This document shows, piece by piece, positions 32,820-40,675 of a stretch of 62,500 nt of DNA; within the stretch, counting starts at the first letter, position 1, and every line of letters begins with the position of its first letter. The translations under genes were made by a program, and so were the position numbers. The stretch is from Isochrysis galbana (Eukaryota; Haptophyta; Isochrysidales; Isochrysidaceae), in NCBI GenBank assembly GCA_018136815.1, contig CM030943.1, forward strand, positions 2,849,403-2,911,902. The letters are read 5' to 3'. The notes below the pieces were generated by a model. The model saw nothing but the letters and a program-made list of their open reading frames with translations. It was not told the origin of the DNA and made no database searches.

Positions 32820-33420
32820 GGGGAGGGAAAAGGCGGGAGAGAGGGGGGGGGGGAGCGAGGAGAGAGAGAGAGGGAGAGGGGGCGGGAGAGAGAGGAGAGA
32901 GGGAGGGAGAGAGAGAAGAGAGAGAGAGAAGAGAGAGAAGGGAGAAGAGAGAGGGGGGGGGAGGGGAAAGGCGGGAGAGAGAGGGGGGGAGAGGAGAGAG
33001 AGAGAGGGAGAGGGGGGCGGGAGAGAGAGGAGAGAGAAGAGAGAGAGAGAAGAGAGAGAGAAGAGAGAGGGAGGGAGGGAGGGAGAGAGAGAGAGAGCGA
33101 GAGAGAAGGAGAGAGAGAGGGAGAGAGAGGGGGGGACGGGGGGGGAGGAGGGAGAGAGGGAGAGAAGAGAGGGGAGAGAAGAGAGAGGAGTGAAGAGAGA
33201 GAGAAGAGAGAGAGAAGAGAGAGGGAGGGAGGGAGGGAGAGAGAGAGAGAGAGAGAGAGAGAAGGAGAGAAGAGAGGGGAGAGAAGAGAGAGGAGTGAAG
33301 GAAGAGAGAGAGAAGAGAGAGAGAAGAGAGAGGGAGGGAGGGAGAGAGAGAGAGAGAGAGAGAGAAGGAGAGAGAGAGGGAGGAGAGAGAGAGGGAGCGA
33401 GAGAGAGAGAGAAGAGAGAG
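32820..33420. promoter_or_regulatory. 600-bp GA/CT tract between divergent MSH2 and Ulp1 genes
   Basis: Nearly pure purine on the plus strand (GAGAGA, GGGAGG). It starts about 300 bp upstream of the MSH2 ATG (minus) and ends about 45 bp before the Ulp1 ATG (plus), so it is the obvious shared promoter region. Several sub-blocks of about 100-150 bp recur inside it. All long reading frames across it are composition artefacts. Confidence 0.55.
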
Positions 33421-33465
33421 GGGCCCCTTTCCCGCTTTCCCCCCCTTCCGCCCGCACCCCGCCCC

Positions 33466-34751
33466 ATGTTGGACGTACTGCTCTTCGTCTTCGGCATCTT
33501 CTTGATCTACAAATGCACGAACAAGGACTTCGGGGAGAGGGAGTTGACACGCCAAAACCGCTTGCCCACCTACCGGGTCCTTCCGACTCCAACCACTCCT
33601 CATGACCGCGACAGGCGGTCGCCAGCGCGCGCGCCGCGGCCAGCGCCGCCGAGCAGCCCTGTGCCGAGTGGGTTCAGGCCGCTCACGCGCACGGAGCGAG
33701 TCGTGGCTCCGACTCCAGCCACTCTTCATACCCGCGACAGGCGGTCGCCAGCGCGCGCGCCGCGGCCAGCGCCGCCGAGCAGCCCTGTGCCGAGTGGGTT
33801 CACGCCGCTCACGCCCATGGAGGAAGTCGCGGTGAGCGAGGCGCTCGGTAAATCGGGCGACCCGAATGAGGCTTTCGCTGAGTACGTGACGGTGAGCGAA
33901 CCCCCCCCCCCCCCCCCCCCGGCGCGTGCGCATGCGCCGCTGCCCTGGTACCACCGCCCCGGCGCCGCCGCCACGCGCCCTCCTCACAGGGGAAGGAGGT
34001 CTGGCAGGTACTTCGGTCCGACATGAAGACTCTAAGTCCAGGGAAGTGTCTCAATGACAATGTCGTCAACTTTTTCATGCTGATGCTCCGAAGGCGCTCG
34101 CCAAACACAATTTTCATCCACACCTCATGGTTCTACACCAGGCTGACTAAGTTGGGCGGCTACGACTACACCGGCGTGAGGAGATGGATGAACAATGTGC
34201 GTGATGAGAGGGTCGCGCCCGCCTGCCTGCCAGCGGCGCACGGTGAGCCGTTTCCGATCAAACCCTTTGTTTGGGGTTGACCCAACCAACCCGCACCCGC
34301 CCACCAACCAGGAGGACCTGTTCTCGTTCGACTCCGTGATGGTGCCGATCTGCAGCAATCACCACTGGACACTCGCCGTGATCAACATCAAGGACAAGCG
34401 GTTCGAGTACTACGACTCGCTGTACGGCTCCGACGACCACGTGTTCAACACCCTCCGTCGCTACGTGGCGGATGAGCACCAGGCACGCGCGCACGCCGCG
34501 CACACGGCGCCGGAAGAGGGGGGGGGGGCACCCATCGAAGCACCGCCGCCGCATCTGCCACCCGCCGCAGGACAAAGTGGGGGTGCCCATTGACCTGTCC
34601 ACCTGGACGGACCATGCGTCGATCCCCAAGCAGACGAACAATTACGATTGCGGCATTTTCATGTGCCGGACCGCAGAATACCTTGTCCGCGGTAGGAGGA
34701 TGGACTTTTCACAGGTGCCCACACACACACGCACGTAACCCTTTCGGAAAC

Positions 34752-34815
<64 letters not shown>

Positions 34816-34960
34816 CAACCCTTCGGGAAACCGCTTCGCGCGGCCGGTTGCTTGAAGCTGAGCACCCCCCCTCCCTCTCTCCGCACAGTCGCACATGGCT
34901 TATTTTCGCAAGCGCATCGTGGTGGAGATTTCCAAAGGGTTCATCCTCGAGCCATCGTGA
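33466..34960 (+). CDS. Ulp1/SENP-type SUMO (ubiquitin-like) protease, family C48
   Basis: Exons 33466-33891, 33990-34196, 34312-34482, 34571-34714, 34889-34960, all phase 0 (1020 nt, 339 aa). The catalytic domain occupies the last ~200 residues: MKTLSPGKCLNDNVVNFFM, SNHHWTLAVINIKDK (His229), RFEYYDSL (Asp246), and PKQTNNYDCGIFMCR (Gln289, Cys295). The triad and oxyanion Gln are all present. The family matures SUMO precursors or deconjugates SUMO. Residues 2-16 (LDVLLFVFGIFLIYK) are hydrophobic, suggesting membrane anchoring, unusual for a SUMO protease. A proline-rich linker carries a 126-bp-period duplication. The donor after exon 3 is CAG|GCACGC (GC-AG). It is divergent from MSH2. Confidence 0.88.
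33606..33802 (+). repeat. Direct duplication in Ulp1 exon 1
   Basis: About 71 bp (33606-33676) repeats at 33732-33802 with near identity, offset 126 bp. It encodes two copies of DRRSPARAPRPAPPSSPVPS in the linker. Confidence 0.9.
34753..34816 (+). repeat. (CA)n/(CGCA)n microsatellite in Ulp1 intron 4
   Basis: ACACAC for about 30 bases, then ACGC tetramers; lies between the exon ending 34714 and the exon starting 34889. A related short hexanucleotide CCTTTCGGGAAACCGC-like motif flanks it on both sides. Confidence 0.9.
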
Positions 34961-35095
34961 CCGTTCCTGCTTGAGATCCATCATGACAACCCCCCCCCCC
35001 CTCCCGCCATGCAAAAGACCGGGAGGAGGTTGCGCCGCGCGCGCGCAAGATAGCACCCCGCACGCCAACCATCGGCCTTCGCGTCTTCGTGGAGG

Positions 35096-35817
35096 ATGTT
35101 GGGTAGCATGCAAGATGGACTCGGCAGGGTGGTCCACGACGAGTCTGGGCAACTCATAATTCAGCTTGTCAACCCAGGTGAAGGAACAAGTGGTGATCTC
35201 GAATTGGAAGGTGGCGATGAATATCGCGCAAAATGGATTCACAGAGCCATCTCCTTTGCCGTGCCCGACGAGTCCAGCGGACAACACCTAATCAACCCCG
35301 CAGTGAATTCAGTCGACGGCAATGACGCCACCCCATTGACCGAAGCCGTCGCATTCAACGCCGCCGACTGCGTCCAGCTCCTACTGCATCCGGACGCCCG
35401 TGAAGCCTGGATGTGCCCCATCTGACAATCGAGCTAGACCGCCTGCAGAAGGTGCTCGACCACCACCACCCCGAGTGACAATCACACAGTCTGCTGGAAC
35501 GCCTGCACAAGCTGCTCAACCACCACCACCCCGAGTGGCAATCACATAGTCTGCTGCACAGAGACGTTAGGCATTCCTCCGACGGCTGCATCCACCTGCT
35601 TCTTCTGAGGAACGGCGCCTCGATGTTGATGAAAGACGTGTTGAGCATGACGCCGTTGCTCCTGGCGTACGCGTTGAAACAAGCGGACACCATCCGGTTG
35701 CTCGTGGAGCAGGACGACTTCGACCCCCGTAGTGTCAGTGACAACGGCTGGAACGCGCTGCACTACACCGCCGCCGTCATCCCCCGCGGCTCCCAACCTC
35801 TCAGAAGATGCGCATAA
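35096..35817 (+). pseudogene. Ankyrin-repeat protein, frame-broken
   Basis: An ATG-initiated frame (35096-35425) ends with an ankyrin-like segment (DGNDATPLTEAVAFNAAD, CVQLLLHPDA) and stops. A second frame resumes at about 35480 and contains two more repeats: CIHLLLLRNGASMLMKDV, MTPLLLAYALKQADTIRLL, and DNGWNALHYTAAV. Between them lie a frameshift and a TGA inside a 60-bp tandem duplication. Ankyrin repeats mediate protein binding only. An intron that removes the break cannot be excluded, but no good donor/acceptor pair was found. Confidence 0.6.
35441..35560 (+). repeat. 60-bp tandem duplication in the ankyrin gene
   Basis: Two copies, each starting GCCTGCA and containing CACCACCACCCCGAGTG. 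In the first copy TGG has become TGA, giving a stop; the second copy is open. Confidence 0.9.
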
Positions 35818-36485
35818 TCTTGCCGTCGTCGCGCACCGCAAGCCCGTTCGACCGGCCCTCCCAGAAAAAGGCAGGCGCGGGAGCCCTGCAGTCCACACGC
35901 GACCGGATGTCGCCGTACGTCAGGTTGAGCAACCCAGTAAACTCCCCTTCCACAAGACAGACCGACTCTCTGCGCTCAGTGGACGCATCCTCTTTGTACA
36001 TGTGTCAAGCGAGTGCACCTTTTTGTGGAAACGCCGGCAACGGCCGGCGCTGCAGAGCCCAACGGTGCCTAAAGGTGCCGTGCTCCACATCCTGCTAAGT
36101 CGTCCCTGGATGGTCTGTTTCACACGCGCCGCCGTGCCGCTGTGCAGTGCACCAATGTGGCAACGCGTTGCACGGCATGGCCCCCCAAAAGGTCCTGCTA
36201 AACAAAACTGATGATCGGAGAGGGGGGGGGGAGACAAAGAGATAGAGAAGTATCGCCGTGGTGCCCAGCAGGCAACCACGGCGGCTTGTGCGAGGACGAG
36301 CGCCCTCGCCCTCGCATTGCGAGAGCTCCTCAAGTCTCGAGGTGGGGACCTCGAGTTTCCAGTGCGCCAACTCACGGCGAGAGTACTCGAGTCTCGAGCT
36401 TTGAACCTTGAGTTTCCAGAGGATGAAGACTGTTGCAAAGCGCTGGGGGACACTGCTGGAGGACACCGCTGAGGGACGCTCGCAT
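35818..36485. other. No gene supported
   Basis: Contains short TCGAG-based inverted repeats (36330-36420). No frame with recognisable domains. Confidence 0.4.
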
Positions 36486-36489
36486 TTGA

Positions 36490-36800
36490 AAGTTGAAAGT
36501 TGGGCACTCCAGCCCATTCGGCCGGGTGACGTTAGCGTAGTTATCGGCGCCACACACGGCCGAATACGGCGCGATGCGCGCGGGCGGCGGCGGCGATTGG
36601 CGTGGCTAATAGGGCGGCATCTTTGGATATGTTACCCAGTGGATGACCGAGAAAGCGCCGGCAGCGCGCCCGGTCGAATTCGAAAGTTGGGCACTCCAGC
36701 CGATTCGGCCGGGTGACGTTAGCGTAGTTGTAGTTGACTGCGCCACACACAGCCGACTACAATGCAATGCGTCCGGGCGGCGGCGGCGATTGGCGTGGGT
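36490..36800 (+). repeat. Direct repeat of about 115 bp, two copies
   Basis: Copy 1 about 36490-36603 and copy 2 about 36678-36798. They share GAAAGTTGGGCACTCCAGCC, ATTCGGCCGGGTGACGTTAG, GCGCCACACAC and GGGCGGCGGCGGCGATTGGC. The intervening 75 bp is unique. Confidence 0.85.
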
Positions 36801-37908
36801 GGCAGGATGGAATTGTTTGATTTGGTTGTTGGCAATGCATCCACACTAGTCGGGCAGTGGCGAGGGCGAGCGCGAGGACGGAGCGGACATAGCGGATAGC
36901 GAGTGGGAGTGGGTGAGTGAGTGGATTTGGTTGGTGTTGTAAGATTGCTTGTTACGACGAGAGCGCGAGCGAGAGCGAGAACGAGGGGGCGAGGAGCGAC
37001 TGGGCGAGGAACGAGGGCGACAGAGGCCGATAGGATCCCAATCCAACTAGTCCGACAACAACCGAGACACGCACACTCGACTTTCACCCAACATTCCCCC
37101 ACACTAACGTATCCTTCCCCACTTGGGCGGGGAAGACACAGAAGGAAGGAAACAAGGAAGAGAAAGCCGACAAGAGAGCGACGATGCGACGGAAGAGCCG
37201 ACGGCGAACGGCGGTTACCGCGAACGACTAGGTAGAAAGTAAGGAGGGAATCTACGTGCGTAAACCGAAAGGAGCGAGAGGGTAGGTAGACTTCGCGCGG
37301 GGGGACAAAGTCCGCAGCGACGAACACCTACAACGAGAGCGAGAGCAGGCGCGGAAAGAGGGAGCAAGGCCCAAGGCGCAAAGGAGCGAAACAGGGCGAG
37401 ACAGGCCACAAAGGGGCGCGACGACAAGGAGCGAAGGGCGATTTACGAGTGACGAGTGAAGAGTTCTACAAATTACGAGTAAAACTCCGCGGCAAACAAG
37501 AACAATTGAGCAGAAGACGCATAAGGTCGGAAGTCGATCGCGGATGCGACAATTGTGGTTCCAACGCGCCAAAATCTACCAAAAAAAATCCCTGGCCACC
37601 GCGAAAAAAACACCGCATTGTTTGCTCCCGTACTCGCCACCATGAAACAATTGGCTTCTGAAACTTTGCACACGCTTTTATCATAGCATGAGACACCTCT
37701 CCATGCATTCACATCGACTTTTGGGTGCAATTGTGAAAAGTCGATCTTTTCCGTCCCCACCTCCACCTCTAACCCCGTTACCACTGCACCCTTGCCTAAG
37801 CCTTCCCAAGTACATTCACCCGCAACCCAAGTCGATAGGCCGCCTACGGACGCGCGGGTTGCCAAGGATGGAGCCTCAGGAGCCTTACCCGGATCCTGGG
37901 GTCAGTCC
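36801..37908. other. No gene supported; GAGCGAGAGCG-rich DNA
   Basis: G/A/C repeats such as GCGAGAGCGAG (about 36955-37020) and their complement, resembling the tract types at 10645 and 53080. No protein domain found in any frame. Confidence 0.4.
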
Positions 37909-38603
37909 CAGAAAGTTGTTTGTTTCCCCCCCTCCCCCCTCACGCGGAATGTTGTCAGATTTCGCCTAGAAGAAAACCTGCCCGGGTGGCGGGGGTAGGC
38001 GCTAATCTGACAACGTTCCGCGTAGAGGGGAAGGGGGGGAAATCAACAACTTCCCGGGGTCGATGCACGACTCGGGGAGGAGGGCTGCGCGAGCGTGCGG
38101 CATTCCCCAGAAAGTTGTTTGTTTCCCCCCTTCCCCCCTCACGCGGAAAGTTGTCAGATTAGGTGCGCGGAAGGTGCTCGCTTTTCGAGGGCTAATCTGA
38201 CAACGTCCCGCGTAGAGGGGTAGGGGGGGAAATCAACAACTTCCCGGGGTCGATGCACGACTCGGGGAGGAGGGCTGCGCGAGCGTGCGGCATTCCCCAG
38301 AAAGTTGTTTGTTTTCCCCCCTCCCCCCTCACGCGGAGAGTTGTCAGATTAAGGGTGCTCGCTTTTTTAGGGCAAATCTGACAACGTTCCGCGTAGAGGG
38401 GTAGGGGGGGGAAATCAACAACTTCCTGGGGAAGGCACACCGGTCGAGCAGCCCACCCCGCCAAGTCGTGCAGCGCTTCCCCCCCTACCCCTCACGCGGA
38501 AAGTAGTCAGATTTGGACTCTTCGAAAACCGCGCACCTCCGCCAACACCGCGCACTAATCTGACAACCTTCGGCGTGACGGGGGGGAACAAACAACTCTC
38601 TGG
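37909..38603. repeat. Array of four long imperfect hairpins
   Basis: Hairpin units at 37909-38053, 38108-38244, 38298-38426 and (left arm shortened) 38477-38603. Each left arm reads CAGAAAGTTGTTTGTTT, a C-rich block, CACGCGGAA, then GTTGTCAGATT. Each right arm is its near reverse complement, from AATCTGACAACGT through GGGGGGGAAA to CAACAACTTCC. Arms are about 50 nt and loops 25-45 nt. The first three units are separated by an almost identical 53-bp spacer (CGATGCACGACTCGGGG, GAGCGTGCGGCATTCC), giving a period of 190-199 bp. Confidence 0.93.
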
Positions 38604-39090
38604 CTGGGAGTCCAAGGATGCTTGCGTCGCGGTGTGTAGCGGGGAGACTCCCTCGTCGTTTATCCAATGACATACTCCTCCCACTGAACAGGGGAGGCGG
38701 CGAGGGAGGCGGCGAGGGAGGCGGCGAGGGAGGCGGCGAGGGAGGCGGCGAGGGAGGCGGCGAGGGAGGCGGCGAGGGAGGCGGCGAGGGAGGCGGCGAG
38801 GGAGGCGGCGAGGGAGGCGGCGAGGGAGGCGGCGAGGGAGGCGGCGAGGGAGGCGGCGGTGCGGCCCGACTGGTCGACGATCAGCACGCGCGCGTCGCCC
38901 TGTTCACGGCGGAGGGCGTCGACCTCTTCGGGTGAGAGCTCATCGGAGAGGCCGGAGGCATAGCGCAGCCGTGGCCAAGCCTCGCGCTTCGAGGCCTTCA
39001 TCTTCTGGATGGCGGAGAGTGGGTCGAAGTGCTCCACATAGGGCTTGATGAGCGAGGTCACCGAGCAGGTGGCGCAGCGCCCATCGATGG
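38600..39090 (-). pseudogene. Ankyrin-type coding remnant expanded by a minisatellite
   Basis: Minus-strand frame with good coding composition: TIDGRCATCSVTSLIKPYV, ASKREAWPRLRYASGLSDE, then the ankyrin-like start LIVDQSGRTAASLAAS, which runs into about 14 AASL repeats and stops at 38660. One base out of frame, the downstream sequence reads NDEGVSPLHTATQASL, another ankyrin-like repeat, before the hairpin array. It begins directly at the edge of hairpin 39094-39195. I read it as part of a gene broken by the repeats. Confidence 0.5.
38688..38858 (+). repeat. 12-bp GC-rich minisatellite (about 14 copies)
   Basis: Perfect tandem copies of GGGAGGCGGCGA. On the minus strand each unit encodes AASL in frame with the flanking ankyrin remnant. 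Confidence 0.95.
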
Positions 39091-39093
39091 TGG

Positions 39094-39195
39094 TAGGGGG
39101 GAAAACAAACAACTTTCTGGGGGATGCACACCCGCCGAGCAGCCCACCCCGCCAAATGGTGCAGCGCCTCCAGAAAGTTGTTGGTTCCCCCCCTA
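39094..39195. repeat. Fifth, separate hairpin related to the array
   Basis: TAGGGGGGAAAACAAACAAC and CTTTCTGG at 39094-39120 pair with CCAGAAAGTTGTTGG and TTCCCCCCCTA at 39170-39195. The loop contains CCCACCCCGCCAA and GTGCAGCGC, also found beside array unit four (38450-38475). Confidence 0.9.
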
Positions 39196-39519
39196 ACACA
39201 CCGACCCTGGCTCGCGGCATGGCGTGTCACACACTCCGTTGTCATTGCACTCAAGTCCTTCACAGCACTCGTCGTCATAACTGCACGCCCCCCGTTTCTC
39301 GATACACGGTGGGACCGTACGGCACTTTTGGTCGGAACACACGAGATCGTGACAACAGCCTCCATCGTTTGCACACTCTCCATCCACATCCTTACATCTG
39401 TCTGGCTGCTTCTTATTCGTGAGTACCAACGCCACGACGATGGCGGCGACCACGGTGGCGACGACCACCGCGAGGGCAATCAAAAGTCGTTTCGAGGGCA
39501 TATCTACCCGTATGTCCAT
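39193..39519 (-). CDS. Membrane-anchored protein with two six-cysteine (knottin-like) repeats
   Basis: 108 aa from an ATG at 39519, directly preceded by an A run on its own strand. Residues 12-33 form one transmembrane helix (LLIALAVVVATVVAAIVVAL). The exterior has two repeats of the pattern C-x6-C-x5-CC-x4-C-x4-C (RCKDVDGECANDGGCC and PCIEKRGACSYDDECC), then CDTPCREPGSVC. The spacing resembles inhibitor-cystine-knot or dickkopf-type folds, which are stable secreted modules with many functions; no activity can be claimed. The TAG stop lies inside the right arm of hairpin 39094-39195. Homologues not recognised. Confidence 0.6.
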   Translation of the reverse strand: MDIRVDMPSKRLLIALAVVVATVVAAIVVALVLTNKKQPDRCKDVDGECANDGGCCHDLVCSDQKCRTVPPCIEKRGACSYDDECCEGLECNDNGVCDTPCREPGSVC

Positions 39520-39574
39520 TTTTTTTTTCAACGATCCGGCGTCGCGCTCGCCGTCGGCGTGGGTGCCCCCTTCT

Positions 39575-39818
39575 CGCACCACACGCCTTCGCCCTCGCTC
39601 CGCTGCAGTCGCTCAACGCGCTCGTGCGTGGGACGCCCGGCGCCGTCTACCAGGCCCTCTCGGGACGCGCCCTTATGCCGAGCCAAGGCGACGGCGTTCT
39701 CGTCGCGTACGTGGTGCTGCTCGGCCTCTCCTTCGGGGTGCTCGCGGGGGGACGTCGCTTGGTCAGCAAGGGCGGCTGCGCGCCCTTTTCCGACCGGGTA
39801 CCAAATGAAGGCAAATGA
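39575..39818 (+). CDS. Small transmembrane-segment reading frame
   Basis: Frame containing SLNALVRGTPGAVYQAL, then a likely membrane helix (VLVAYVVLLGLSFGVLAGG) and a short basic tail ending NEGK. An AG acceptor (CCGCTGCAG) at about 39606 could begin an exon; the first in-frame ATG is at about 39675. It is divergent from the cysteine-rich gene. Family unknown and start uncertain. Confidence 0.3.
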
Positions 39819-40675
39819 CCTTAGAAAGTAGTGCACATACATGGAAAAATGAAACCGATGGCCGATGGCAAAGGAACGGGGGGGGGGGGGGGGCAGGAAG
39901 GGGAGCGGGAGGGGGGCAAGGGCGATGTCCAGACGGGGTCCTAGGGTGAGGAATACATCTAGTAGCTAGTAGCGTAGCGGTCACCTTCAAGTTCAAGGTA
40001 TTTTAAAAATCCATGGTTTTTCTAGGTGGTCCAAGCTCCAAAAACTTCTAGGACATACTATTAGTCCCCGAGCGTGTGCCAACGGATACGGAGAATATCA
40101 GGCGGCGAGCCAGCATATTCCTGAGAGCTACTCAAGCCTACACATGTACGCCATTTCACACATGCATCAACGTGCCGGTCGCTCTTCGTCAAATGTGATT
40201 CCGCAGCATCGACCACAGCCAGAGCAGAGAAGACAATGAGGCATGTGGCAGCCCGGACCTCATCGACCTCCGTGGAAGCTCGTATAGCCTTGTGTTTTCT
40301 GGAAGCGACCTCTTGACTTGACCTTTGCGCGCCACTTCCCGTCCGTTGGGCCGGGTTCCTTGCTACCGGAACTCCACCTGCATCAACGACGCGAGCAGAT
40401 GAGAGGGTCAGCTAGCGGCCTTGTCCCGGCCGCGTGGACATTTGGCGTTTGGAGCCGAGCGACGGCATCCATGTTTTCAAGGCTAACGGTCGCACGGCAT
40501 GCGTGTTGGCGAGCTGCATGGGGACGCAAACCATCACGTGAGGGAGTGCTGAGGGAAGGCTCTTGATCACGGCGGCGCAGCAAGGCAACATTGCCCACAA
40601 AGCGGCACTGTGTCAGGCGGGCAAACCCTTAGAGCGGCCAACCGTGTCGTGTGAGCAAGACAAGAGGTGAAAACA
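39819..40675. other. No gene supported
   Basis: Contains a run of about 18 G at 39879-39896. No recognisable frame. It includes the 3' flank of the minus-strand F-box/WD40 gene. Confidence 0.4.

Noticed and set aside
32482-33987. Very long Ser/Leu-rich, Glu/Arg-rich frames on both strands across the GA tract (up to about 500 codons)
   Set aside because: They follow purely from the dinucleotide repeat, which has no stop codons in several frames; real exons of MSH2 and Ulp1 flank it.
37909-38603. CRISPR-like array
   Set aside because: The repeating part is the hairpin plus a constant spacer, there are no unique spacers of uniform size, no cas genes, and the genome is eukaryotic.
38660-39220. 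A single intact 186-residue gene with AASL repeats
   Set aside because: Its N-terminal third is translated hairpin DNA and an ankyrin-like segment continues out of frame beyond its stop, so it is treated as a remnant.
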